From assembly GCA_023387735.1 (NCBI GenBank), contig JAEWHP010000049.1, positions 186,001 through 250,000 on the forward strand: a stretch of DNA of 64,000 bases. Direction: 5' to 3'. The stretch comes from Pseudomonadota bacterium. Lineage in GTDB: Bacteria > Pseudomonadota > Alphaproteobacteria > Rhizobiales > Xanthobacteraceae. A model generated the notes under the pieces. It had not been told where the DNA came from. It ran no database searches and saw nothing but the letters and a program-made list of their open reading frames with translations. The position numbers and the translations under genes were made by a program. How positions within the stretch are numbered: the first letter of the stretch is position 1; each line of letters starts with the position of its first letter. This document shows positions 52,704-60,947 of the stretch, piece after piece.

Positions 52704-53471
52704 ATGCCCTTGCTCCGTTTTGTTATCCCCGCATTGTTTGCCTTCGCACTCTGCGGCGCGCCGCTGTCCGCCTCCGCGCAGGGCTTCACCGACAAGCAGC
52801 GCGGCGATATCGAGTCCATTGTCCGTGAGTACCTGATCAAGCACCCCGAAGTGCTCGAAGAAGCGATGGCCGAACTCAGCAAGCGGCAAAGCGCGGCAGA
52901 GACCGCCAAGCACGAAGCCGCCGTCGCCAGCAATGCCGAAGCGATCTTCAACTCGCCGCGCAACGTCACGGTCGGCAACAAGGACGGCGACGTCACCTTC
53001 GTCGAGTTCTTCGATTACAATTGCGGCTACTGCAAGCGCGCGATGATGGACATGATGGAACTGATGAAGTCCGATCCGAAGCTCAAGGTCGTGCTCAAGG
53101 AGTTCCCGGTTCTGAGCGCTGGCTCGGTCGAAGCCGCACAGGTCGGGGTCGCCGTGCGCATGCAGGATCCGAGCGGCAAGAAGTATCTCGATTTTCACCA
53201 GAAGCTTCTCACCGGCCGCGGCGCTGTCGACAAGGCGCGCGCGATGGCCGTTGCCAAGGAAGTCGGCCTCGACATGGCCAAGCTGGAGAAGGATCTGGCA
53301 AGCGCCGAAGTGCGCAACACGCTCGAAGAGAACTTCAAGCTCGCCGAGGCCATGGGCATGAACGGCACGCCGAGCTACGTGATCGGCAAGCAGATCGTGA
53401 TCGGCGCGGTCGGCGCAGAAACCCTGCGCGAAAAAATCAACAATGCGCGCTGCGGCAAGGCCACCTGCTGA
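52704..53471 (+). CDS. DsbA-family thiol:disulfide oxidoreductase (Com1-like)
   Basis: 255 residues from ATG 52704 with AAGGA upstream. Signal peptide MPLLRFVIPALFAFALCGAPLSASAQ; an N-terminal helical DsbA_N-type region (IESIVREYLIKHPEVLEEAMAEL); a thioredoxin fold with active-site CGYC at 107-110 (FFDYNCGYCKRAM) and the cis-Pro in NGTPSYVIG. Expected to form or isomerise disulfides in periplasmic proteins. Two further cysteines at the very C-terminus (RCGKATC) are unusual and could be a resolving pair. Followed by a strong terminator. Confidence 0.92.
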   Translation: MPLLRFVIPALFAFALCGAPLSASAQGFTDKQRGDIESIVREYLIKHPEVLEEAMAELSKRQSAAETAKHEAAVASNAEAIFNSPRNVTVGNKDGDVTFVEFFDYNCGYCKRAMMDMMELMKSDPKLKVVLKEFPVLSAGSVEAAQVGVAVRMQDPSGKKYLDFHQKLLTGRGAVDKARAMAVAKEVGLDMAKLEKDLASAEVRNTLEENFKLAEAMGMNGTPSYVIGKQIVIGAVGAETLREKINNARCGKATC

Positions 53472-53498
53472 CACATACGACGCATCAAAGGAGATGAC

Positions 53499-53528
53499 GA
53501 AAGGCCGGCGCAACAGCCGGCCTTTTTC
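53499..53528 (+). terminator. Intrinsic terminator after the DsbA-like gene
   Basis: AAAGGCCGGC, loop GCAACA, GCCGGCC and TTTTT. Confidence 0.9.
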
Positions 53529-53601
53529 GTTGCGGCCTTCCTCTGGCGTTTCGGTTCATCTCGCGTTCACAAAACAAAGTCGCCGGAACCGACAATGTTC
53601 C

Positions 53602-53626
53602 GGAACATCGGGCGTCTCCTGCCGTT
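53602..53626 (+). promoter_or_regulatory. EcfG-type general-stress promoter
   Basis: GGAAC at 53602-53606 and CGTT at 53623-53626 with exactly 16 bases between, the consensus of sigma EcfG (GGAAC-N16/17-CGTT) in Bradyrhizobium and relatives. It lies 38 bases before the DUF1236 start. Confidence 0.7.
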
Positions 53627-53663
53627 GTGGTGCGGGCAATGCAGACACGTGAGGAGACAGTAC

Positions 53664-54398
53664 ATGAATAATCGCTTTTTGATCTCGGTTGCGGCCGCAG
53701 CGTTGATTGCCGGAACGGGCCTTGCCAACGCGCAGGGAATGGGTCGCGACAGCGGCGGCTCGGCCGGCGCCCCCGCGGCACAGCAGGGCGCGCCTTCTTC
53801 GGATCGCGGCGGTGCCGCGCCCGGCGGCGCGATGCAGCGTGACGGCGGCGGCATGAAGGGTGCCGAGTCCGGCATGAAGAATGAATCCGGCATGACCAAG
53901 GGCGAGTCCGGCATGAAGGCCGATTCGACCGACAAGGCCGAGCCCCGCAGCAAGAGCGCGCAGGACGGCAACCGCATGCAGGGCGAGAAGTCGAAGAGCA
54001 TGAGCGCCGACGACTCGAAGAGCAGCAAGGAAATGAAAGCCGAGGGCCGCGACAGCAAGACTGGCGACACCCCCACCAAGGGCGCGGCTTCGACCGACGG
54101 CAAGTCTCAGACGACGACGGGCAATGCCGCGACTTCGGCAACCGCCGCGCCGCCGGCTGAAAAGCGCACCCAGATCGTCTCCGCCATCCGATCGGAGAAA
54201 ATTCAGGAAACGACCAATGTGAACTTCAACATTTCGGTCGGCGCGGTGGTGCCCACCAGCGTGCGTGCCTATCCGCTTCCGCCCCGGATCGTCGAAATCT
54301 ATCCGGAGTGGCGCGGGTATGAGGTGATCCTGGTGAAGGGCCGTTACGTCATCGTGCGTCCGCAGACGCATGAGATCGTCTACATCATCGAGGGCTAA
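53664..54398 (+). CDS. DUF1236 protein with low-complexity repeat region
   Basis: 244 residues from ATG 53664 (GAGGAG upstream). Signal peptide MNNRFLISVAAAALIAGTGLANA. Residues 25-165 are Gly, Ser, Lys, Asp and Met-rich with repeated SGMKxxESGM units and no fold expected. The C-terminal 65 residues are DUF1236: TTNVNFNISVGAVVPTSVRAYPLPPRIVEIYPEWRGYEVILVKGRYVIVRPQTHEIVYII. DUF1236 proteins are frequent in Bradyrhizobium; function unknown, envelope location expected. The EcfG-type promoter suggests general stress control. Ends at a GC-rich terminator. Confidence 0.88.
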   Translation: MNNRFLISVAAAALIAGTGLANAQGMGRDSGGSAGAPAAQQGAPSSDRGGAAPGGAMQRDGGGMKGAESGMKNESGMTKGESGMKADSTDKAEPRSKSAQDGNRMQGEKSKSMSADDSKSSKEMKAEGRDSKTGDTPTKGAASTDGKSQTTTGNAATSATAAPPAEKRTQIVSAIRSEKIQETTNVNFNISVGAVVPTSVRAYPLPPRIVEIYPEWRGYEVILVKGRYVIVRPQTHEIVYIIEG

Positions 54399-54436
54399 CA
54401 CCCGTCGGCGAGAAGCGACTCAAGCGATGCAAATCT

Positions 54437-54466
54437 GGGGGTGGGCAGCGATGCCCGCCCCCTTCT
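54437..54466 (+). terminator. Terminator after the DUF1236 gene
   Basis: GGGGGTGGGC, loop AGCGAT, GCCCGCCCCC, then TTCTG. Very strong stem, short T tract. Confidence 0.65.
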
Positions 54467-54647
54467 GCGTTGGGGGCCCCGCTTCCTCGAATACTTGGTT
54501 AACGAATGATTTCCGTAGGTTCCATGCGGTTTTTTACGAACCGGATGAGGCATTTGGGCAATCCGCGGGCGGACTGCGAGGCTTCCCCTTGGCCGCGTTG
54601 TTACCTATAACGCCGCGACCTGCCCGCCCCTTTTTGCTGGATTCCGG

Positions 54648-55115
54648 ATGGCCCAAGCCCCTGCCGCGACGATTTATGTGCTCAACGGCCCGAACCTCAA
54701 CATGCTGGGGACGCGGGAACCGGAGAAGTACGGCCACGCGACGCTCGCCGATGTCGAGAAGCTGTGCGCGGAAACCGCAGCGCAATTCGGCATGAAGGCC
54801 GACTGCCGCCAGTCCAACCGCGAAGGCGAACTGATCGATTTCATCCACGACGCCCACGCCAAAAAGGCAGCCGGCATCATCATCAACGCCGGCGGCTATT
54901 CGCACACCTCAATCGCGCTGCATGACGCACTGATGGCGGTGAAGATACCGACCGTTGAAGTGCACATCAGCAACATCCACGCCCGCGAGAGCTTCCGTCA
55001 CCACTCCTTCACCGCCATGGCCGCCTTTGCATCGCTTTGCGGCTTCGGCATCGACGGCTACCGGCTCGCGATCAATGGCCTTGCCGCCAAGCTCGGCGCC
55101 AGGGCCACGAACTGA
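54648..55115 (+). CDS. aroQ: 3-dehydroquinate dehydratase, type II
   Basis: 155 residues, the usual size. NGPNLNMLGTREPEKYG is the family start, with the catalytic Tyr in EKYGH; QSNREGELIDFIHDA; IINAGGYSHTSIALHDAL; and EVHISNIHARESFRHHSF with the catalytic His. Third step of the shikimate pathway. First gene of aroQ-accB-accC, a conserved arrangement in alphaproteobacteria. TATAAC at 54606-54611 may be its -10. Confidence 0.95.
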   Translation: MAQAPAATIYVLNGPNLNMLGTREPEKYGHATLADVEKLCAETAAQFGMKADCRQSNREGELIDFIHDAHAKKAAGIIINAGGYSHTSIALHDALMAVKIPTVEVHISNIHARESFRHHSFTAMAAFASLCGFGIDGYRLAINGLAAKLGARATN

Positions 55116-55170
55116 ACCGAACACACCTGACGCCCAGCCGTCGCCCACCCCAGGAATTCCGGATAAGAGC

Positions 55171-55668
55171 ATGGCCCGCCAGCCCGAGAACAAGTCAGCG
55201 GATAAATCAGCCGCAAATTTCAAGAGCGACGACAGCGCGCTCATTCGCGAACTCGCGTTGCTGCTCGACGAGACCAGCCTGACCGAGATCGAGATCGAGC
55301 GCGCGGGGCTTCGCGTACGCGTCGCGCGCACCATCAGCGTGTCGGCCGCGATGCCGGCGAACTACCAGCCGGTCGCCTCGGCGGCGGCCGTTTCGTCGGC
55401 TGCGCCGGCCGCGGGCGCCGATCTCGCCAAGCATCCCGGCGTGGTTCCCTCGCCGATGGTCGGCACGGCCTATTGGGCGCCCGAGCCCGGCGCCAAGCCG
55501 TTCATCGACGTCGGCACCAAGGTGTCGGCCGGACAAACGCTTCTGATCATCGAAGCGATGAAGACGATGAACCAGATCCCGTCGCCACGCGCGGGCACGG
55601 TGACGCAAATTCTCGTCGAGGACGGCCAGCCGGTCGAATTCGGCGAGCCGCTCGTGATCATTGAATAA
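55171..55668 (+). CDS. accB: Biotin carboxyl carrier protein of acetyl-CoA carboxylase
   Basis: 165 residues from ATG 55171 (GGATAAGAG upstream). N-terminal helical region SALIRELALLLDETSLTEIEIERAGLRVRVAR, an Ala/Pro linker, then the biotinyl domain with the biotinylated lysine in IEAMKTMNQI. Carries carboxybiotin between biotin carboxylase and carboxyltransferase in fatty-acid synthesis. 55 bases after aroQ, 24 before accC. Confidence 0.95.
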   Translation: MARQPENKSADKSAANFKSDDSALIRELALLLDETSLTEIEIERAGLRVRVARTISVSAAMPANYQPVASAAAVSSAAPAAGADLAKHPGVVPSPMVGTAYWAPEPGAKPFIDVGTKVSAGQTLLIIEAMKTMNQIPSPRAGTVTQILVEDGQPVEFGEPLVIIE

Positions 55669-55692
55669 AGTCCGTCAGGGTCAGGCGCTGCG

Positions 55693-57054
55693 ATGTTCGA
55701 CAAGATTCTGATAGCCAATCGCGGCGAGATCGCGCTTCGCGTGCTGCGCGCGTGCAAGGAACTCGGCATCTCCACCGTCGCGGTGCATTCCACCGCCGAT
55801 GCCGACGCCATGCATGTGCGCCTCGCCGACGAGAGCGTGTGCATCGGGCCGCCGCCGTCGAAGGACTCCTATCTCAACGTCCCCGCTTTGCTCGCCGCCT
55901 GCGAGATCACCGGCGCCGACGCCGTGCATCCCGGCTATGGCTTCCTTTCCGAGAACGCCCGCTTCGCCGAAATCCTCGCCGAGCACAACCTGCATTTCAT
56001 CGGCCCGAAGGCCGAGCACATCCGCTTGATGGGCGACAAGATCGAGGCCAAGAAGACCGCCAGGCGGCTCGGCATCCCTGTCGTACCGGGCTCCGACGGT
56101 GCGGTGACGTCCGACGACGACGCCATGGCGATCGCGCACAACATCGGCTTTCCCGTGCTGGTCAAGGCCGCCGCCGGCGGCGGCGGACGCGGCATGAAGG
56201 TGGCGCAAACCGCCGACGATCTGATGATGGCGCTGACGACGGCCGGCAACGAGGCCAAGTCCGCGTTCGGCGATGCCTCGGTCTATCTGGAGAAATACCT
56301 GCAGAAGCCGCGCCACATCGAAATCCAGATCCTCGGCGACGGCCGCGGCGGCGCGATCCATCTCGGCGAGCGTGATTGCTCGCTGCAGCGGCGGCACCAG
56401 AAGGTATGGGAAGAAGGCCCCTCGCCGGTGCTTTCCGCCGCTGCGCGCGCGAAGATCGGCGAGACCTGCGCCAAGGCGATGCGGGAGATGAAGTATCTCG
56501 GCGTCGGCACCATCGAGTTCCTGTACGAGGACGGCGAGTTCTATTTCATCGAAATGAACACCCGTATCCAGGTCGAACATCCCGTCACCGAAAGCATCAC
56601 CGACATCGATCTGGTGCTGGAGCAGATCCGGATCGCCGCCGGCGGCGACCTGCCCGCGACGCAGGACGAGGTCGCCATCATCGGCCACGCCATCGAGTGC
56701 CGCGTCAACGCGGAGAACCCGCAGACCTTCCGCCCGTCGCCCGGCAAGATCACGCAATACCATCCGCCGGGCGGGTTGGGCGTGCGGATCGATTCGGCGG
56801 TCTATCAGGGCTACGTCATTCCGCCCTATTACGACTCGCTCGTCGGCAAGCTGATCGTCCACGGCAAGACCCGCGCCGAGTGCCTGATGCGGCTGCGCCG
56901 GGCCCTCGACGAGATGGTGGTCGACGGCATCGAAACCACCTTGCCGCTGTTCCGGGCGCTGGTCCGGGAACCCGGCATCATCGATGGCGACTACCATATC
57001 CACTGGCTGGAGCAGTACCTGGCCGGCCAGTTGGCGGAACCACCGGCCAAATAA
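55693..57054 (+). CDS. accC: Biotin carboxylase subunit of acetyl-CoA carboxylase
   Basis: 453 residues, full length. FDKILIANRGEIALRVLRACKELGI at the start, ATP-grasp glycine loop AAAGGGGRGMKVA, ERDCSLQRRHQKVWEEGPSP, EFLYEDGEFYFIEMNTRIQVEHPVTE and the C-terminal YDSLVGKLIVHGKTR. Carboxylates biotin on AccB using ATP and bicarbonate. Last gene of aroQ-accB-accC. Confidence 0.96.
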   Translation: MFDKILIANRGEIALRVLRACKELGISTVAVHSTADADAMHVRLADESVCIGPPPSKDSYLNVPALLAACEITGADAVHPGYGFLSENARFAEILAEHNLHFIGPKAEHIRLMGDKIEAKKTARRLGIPVVPGSDGAVTSDDDAMAIAHNIGFPVLVKAAAGGGGRGMKVAQTADDLMMALTTAGNEAKSAFGDASVYLEKYLQKPRHIEIQILGDGRGGAIHLGERDCSLQRRHQKVWEEGPSPVLSAAARAKIGETCAKAMREMKYLGVGTIEFLYEDGEFYFIEMNTRIQVEHPVTESITDIDLVLEQIRIAAGGDLPATQDEVAIIGHAIECRVNAENPQTFRPSPGKITQYHPPGGLGVRIDSAVYQGYVIPPYYDSLVGKLIVHGKTRAECLMRLRRALDEMVVDGIETTLPLFRALVREPGIIDGDYHIHWLEQYLAGQLAEPPAK

Positions 57055-57151
57055 TTTCCGCGTGTGGGAACCTGTCGCCCCTGGCCGCGTTGGATGGGGT
57101 TAGGGGAGCCTTGGGGCGTGCATTCCGTTTGCTTGATCTGGCGAGACCATC

Positions 57152-58684
57152 GTGACATCTGAAGCGCGGAAGAGGCGCGCTCTGTGGCAAATCCTGCTGT
57201 TATCGGCGGGGTTTTTGGTGCTGGTAATTGTCAGCATCAGCGCGGTGCTGCTGGTCAACAAGGCGCGTGACCACAACCGCCTCGTCGTTCACACCGTCGA
57301 GGTCGAGAGCCAGCTCTCGAACCTGCTGCTGGAAATCCGCCGCGCCGAAAGCGCCACCCGCGCCTATCTGCTGACATCGGCGCCGCAGTTCCTGACCGAG
57401 TATCAGGCCGCCGCGGCCAACGTCCTGCCTGCCGCCGACAGGCTGGGTGCCCTCACCACCGACAATCCGGTTCAGGTCGAGAACTATACCAGGTTGCGCA
57501 AGGCAATCGAGCAGCGGTTGAGCGAATTCGCGCGTGGGATTGACCGGGTCAGGAACAACGACGTCGCCACCAGCATTACCGCGTTGCGCAATGGCACCTC
57601 GACCGACGCCGTGCGGACCATCGTCGAAACCAGCAGCACCATCCGCGCCGAGGAAGCTCGCCTGTTCGCTACGCGGACGGCGGATGCCGACCGCACGCAG
57701 GTTCTCGCCTCTTCCGTGACGATCGCCGGCTCGACCCTCGTCATCGCGCTCGCCGGCATCTCCATCTTTCTGGTGCGACGCTCGTCGCGCGCCCGCGATC
57801 AGGCCGAGGAGAACCTGCGCGACAACAATCTCAACCTCGAGACCACGGTCGACGAGCGAACCGCGGACCTGCGCGAAGCCAATGACGAGATCCAGCGCTT
57901 CGCCTATATCGTCAGCCACGACCTGCGTTCGCCGCTGGTGAATATCATGGGCTTCACCAGCGAGCTGGAGGAACTGCGCGGGGATATTTTCCGGCGGATC
58001 GCAACGCTTGCCCGTACCCAATCCACCGCGCCCCAATCGCCGGAAAACGCCACCGATACCGCCGAGCCGGTGCTCGAAGGGCCGGACAAGCAGCTTTCGG
58101 AAGACTTCACCGAAGCGCTCGGGTTCATCAAGTCGTCGATCGCCAAGATGGACCGGCTGATATCGGCGATCCTCAACCTCACGCGCGAAGGACGGCGCGA
58201 GTTCGACCCGGTGCAGATCGACACCAAAGAGCTGATCGAGGCCGTCGTCACAACCATGGCGCACCAGGCTTCCGAGGCGGAGGCACGGATCCAGGTCGCT
58301 CCCCTGCCGAACATCGTCAGCGACCGTCTGGCGCTCGAGCAGATTTTCGGAAACCTGATTGACAACGCGCTGAAATATCTCAAAACCGGGGTTCCCGGCG
58401 AGATCTCGGTGCGCGGGCGTACCAAGCTCGGCTTTGCGATCTTCGAGGTTTCCGACAATGGCCGCGGCATCGATCCGAAGGACCATCAGCGGATCTTCGA
58501 TCTGTTTCGTCGCGCCGGGACCCAGGACAAGCCGGGGCAAGGCATCGGCCTCGCCCACGTCCGCGCTTTGGTACGGCGGCTTGGGGGAACCATGTCGGTC
58601 GCCTCGGAACTTAACCAGGGCAGCACGTTCACGATCACGCTGCCCATTAACTGGCCATCCAGTAACCGGAACACACGGAAATGA
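57152..58684 (+). CDS. CHASE3-domain sensor histidine kinase
   Basis: 510 residues, GTG start at 57152. Transmembrane segment 1 at about 12-34, a CHASE3 periplasmic domain at 40-185 (VESQLSNLLLEIRRAESATRAYLLTSAPQFL), segment 2 at about 186-208, a coiled-coil linker, then HisKA with phosphorylatable His256 in SHDLRSPL. An insertion of about 40 residues (TARTQSTAPQSPENA...) lies in the HisKA region before KSSIAKMDRLISAILNLTREGRREF. HATPase_c has FGNLIDNALKYL, DNGRGI and QGIGLAHVRALV. Overlaps the next gene by four bases, so it is coupled to it. Signal unknown. Confidence 0.92.
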   Translation: MTSEARKRRALWQILLLSAGFLVLVIVSISAVLLVNKARDHNRLVVHTVEVESQLSNLLLEIRRAESATRAYLLTSAPQFLTEYQAAAANVLPAADRLGALTTDNPVQVENYTRLRKAIEQRLSEFARGIDRVRNNDVATSITALRNGTSTDAVRTIVETSSTIRAEEARLFATRTADADRTQVLASSVTIAGSTLVIALAGISIFLVRRSSRARDQAEENLRDNNLNLETTVDERTADLREANDEIQRFAYIVSHDLRSPLVNIMGFTSELEELRGDIFRRIATLARTQSTAPQSPENATDTAEPVLEGPDKQLSEDFTEALGFIKSSIAKMDRLISAILNLTREGRREFDPVQIDTKELIEAVVTTMAHQASEAEARIQVAPLPNIVSDRLALEQIFGNLIDNALKYLKTGVPGEISVRGRTKLGFAIFEVSDNGRGIDPKDHQRIFDLFRRAGTQDKPGQGIGLAHVRALVRRLGGTMSVASELNQGSTFTITLPINWPSSNRNTRK

Positions 58685-59121
58685 GTAATCCAGTCACCAT
58701 CATCATGATCGAGGACGATGAGGGCCATGCACGCCTGATCGAGCGGAATATCCGTCGATCCGGTGTCAACAATGAGATAATACCGTTCACCAACGGTACA
58801 GCAGCCCTGGACTATCTGTTTGGCAAGGATGGAACGGGCCTCGTTCACAAGGGCAATGCGCTCCTCATCCTGCTCGACCTCAACCTGCCCGATACTTCGG
58901 GCATCGACATTCTCAAGCGGGTAAAAGAAAACACGCACCTGAAGGCGACGCCGGTGGTGGTGCTGACCACGACCGACGATTCCCACGAGATCAAGCGCTG
59001 CTACGAACTCGGCTGCAACGTCTACATCACCAAGCCGGTGAACTACGAGAGTTTCGCCAACGCCATTCGCCAGCTCGGCCTGTTCTTTTCCGTCATTCAG
59101 GTACCGCCAGCCGCCACATGA
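58681..59121 (+). CDS. Single-domain response regulator (Rcp1-like)
   Basis: 146 residues, receiver domain only. Acidic pair EDD at 11-13, phosphoacceptor Asp66 in LLDLNLPD, Thr in VLTTTDD and Lys in YITKPVNYESF. The extended loop (FGKDGTGLVHKGNA) before the Asp is typical of Rcp1-like regulators, which shuttle phosphate between kinases. Start and stop overlap both neighbours by four bases, so the three proteins are produced together. Confidence 0.93.
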   Translation: MSNPVTIIMIEDDEGHARLIERNIRRSGVNNEIIPFTNGTAALDYLFGKDGTGLVHKGNALLILLDLNLPDTSGIDILKRVKENTHLKATPVVVLTTTDDSHEIKRCYELGCNVYITKPVNYESFANAIRQLGLFFSVIQVPPAAT

Positions 59122-60209
59122 CCAAAGCGACGCCGACCCTCCTGTACATCGATGACGACGCGGCTCTGGCCCGGCTGGTCGACCGCGGCCTGACGCGGGC
59201 CGGCTTCAAGGTCGTCCATGCGGCGGGCGGCGAGCAGGGACTCACACGACTGGCGCAGGGCGGCATCGATGTCGTGGCGCTCGACCAGTACATGCCGGGG
59301 CTCGACGGGCTGGAGACGCTGGAACGGATCATGGCGGTCCCGAACGCGCCGCCGGTCGTGTTCGTCACCGCCTCGCAGGATTCGGCGATCGCCGTCACCG
59401 CGTTGAAGGCCGGCGCCGCCGACTATCTGGTCAAGGACACCCAGGGCGATTTCATTCCGCTGCTGCAGGTTGCCGTCAACGGCGCGCTGCGGCAGGCCGA
59501 GCTACAGCGCGCACGTGACGAGGCCGAAGCCGAGGTGCACGCCTCGCGTGACCGCTATGCGGCACTCGCGGCGGAGCGCGAAGTGCTGCTGCGCGAAGTC
59601 AACCACCGCGTCGGCAACTCGCTGCAGATCATCGCCTCACTGCTGCACCTGCAGGCCAGTTCGGCTGCCCAGGACGACGTCAAGGCGGCGCTGACCAATG
59701 CGATGGGCCGCGTCGCTGCGGTAGCCCAGGTGCATCGCCGGCTCTACACCTCGCACGACCTCAAGAGCGTGTTGCTGAACCAGTATCTCGAAGCCCTGCT
59801 GGAGGACCTCAGGCGTTCGGCCGAGGGCAACAAGATGTCGCGGCTGACGCTCAAGGCCGAGGCGATCGAGATCGACCCGGACCGCGCGGTGGCGATCGGC
59901 ATCATCGTCAACGAGCTGGTGATGAACGCCGTGAAGTACGCCTATCCCGATGGCGCCGGTCCCATTCACATCGATCTCAAGTCCGAGGACGACGATATCG
60001 TCGTCTCGATCGCCGATGACGGCGTCGGCCTCAACGTCAAGACCGACCCGCGCTCGACCGGAATGGGACAACGCATCGTGAGCGCGATGGCGGCCAAACT
60101 GGACGCCAGTGTCGAGCGCGACCCGACCCATAGCGGAACCCGGATCCTGCTGCGTTTCCGCCGTGTCCCCAAGTCGGCATCGAAAGCGGCCAGCGCCGCG
60201 GCGGGATAG
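59118..60209 (+). CDS. Receiver domain fused to HWE/HisKA_2-type histidine kinase
   Basis: 363 residues. Receiver domain with acidic IDDD at 11-14, Asp56 in VVALDQYMPG, and Lys in LVKDTQGDF. A coiled-coil linker leads to a HisKA_2 dimerisation domain with His163 in REVNHRVGNSLQIIASLLHLQ and a HATPase with VNELVMNAVKYAYP and DDGVGL. It is both a phosphate receiver and a kinase, so it could pass a signal from the CHASE3 kinase onward. HWE/HisKA_2 kinases of this type are linked with general stress signalling in alphaproteobacteria. C-terminal Ser/Ala/Lys tail. Confidence 0.9.
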   Translation: MTKATPTLLYIDDDAALARLVDRGLTRAGFKVVHAAGGEQGLTRLAQGGIDVVALDQYMPGLDGLETLERIMAVPNAPPVVFVTASQDSAIAVTALKAGAADYLVKDTQGDFIPLLQVAVNGALRQAELQRARDEAEAEVHASRDRYAALAAEREVLLREVNHRVGNSLQIIASLLHLQASSAAQDDVKAALTNAMGRVAAVAQVHRRLYTSHDLKSVLLNQYLEALLEDLRRSAEGNKMSRLTLKAEAIEIDPDRAVAIGIIVNELVMNAVKYAYPDGAGPIHIDLKSEDDDIVVSIADDGVGLNVKTDPRSTGMGQRIVSAMAAKLDASVERDPTHSGTRILLRFRRVPKSASKAASAAAG

Positions 60210-60266
60210 CTAGCGCGGTCAGGCGAAACTTCCAGAAGCCCTCGCCATCCTGCTATGATCCCGCGG

Positions 60267-60947
60267 ATGACATCGCGCGACTCCGCCAGTGCCGAAATCA
60301 CGCCCGAAGTGCTGCTGCGGGCCTATGCCTGCGGCATCTTCCCGATGGCTGAAAGCGCCGACGACCCGACGCTGTTCTGGGTCGAGCCTGAAATGCGCGG
60401 GGTGATCCCGCTCGATGGCTTCCGCATCGCCTCGCGGCTCGCCCGCACCGTGCGCTCCGATGCTTTCCGCGTCACCGTCGACACCGCCTTCAAGGCGGTT
60501 ATCGCCGGTTGCGCGGCACCGCAGCCGGGCCGCGACGACACCTGGATCAACAAACGCATCCGGGATCTCTATCTCGGCCTGTTCGAGCGCGGGCATTGCC
60601 ACAGCGTCGAAGTCTGGCAGGACGGCGACCTCGTCGGCGGCCTTTACGGGGTGAGTCTCGGCCGCGCGTTCTTCGGCGAGAGCATGTTCCACCGCGTCCG
60701 CGATGCCTCAAAAGTGGCGCTGGTGCATCTGGTGGCGCGGCTGATTGCGGGCGGCTTCGAACTGCTCGACACCCAGTACGTGACGGAGCATCTGCGCAGT
60801 TTTGGCGCGGCCGAAATCTCGCGCCGCCGCTACCGCACCCTGCTCGACAAGGCGATCGCCGGCGAGCCTGCGGATTTCCTGAAATTGCCCGGCATCCAGC
60901 CGGTCAGCGGCGCGGAAGCGCTCGCGATCATCGCGGCGCGGGCTTAA
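60267..60947 (+). CDS. aat: Leucyl/phenylalanyl-tRNA-protein transferase
   Basis: 226 residues from ATG 60267 (ATG 60255 also in frame). EITPEVLLRAYACGIFPMAESADDPTLFWVEPEMRGVIPLDGFRI, DTWINKRIRDLYLGLFERGHCHSVEVW and GLYGVSLGRAFFGESMFHRVRDASKVALVHL are hallmarks. The enzyme adds Leu or Phe to N-terminal Arg/Lys for ClpS/ClpAP degradation (N-end rule). It overlaps by four bases the stop of the convergent DUF2155 gene. Confidence 0.94.
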   Translation: MTSRDSASAEITPEVLLRAYACGIFPMAESADDPTLFWVEPEMRGVIPLDGFRIASRLARTVRSDAFRVTVDTAFKAVIAGCAAPQPGRDDTWINKRIRDLYLGLFERGHCHSVEVWQDGDLVGGLYGVSLGRAFFGESMFHRVRDASKVALVHLVARLIAGGFELLDTQYVTEHLRSFGAAEISRRRYRTLLDKAIAGEPADFLKLPGIQPVSGAEALAIIAARA

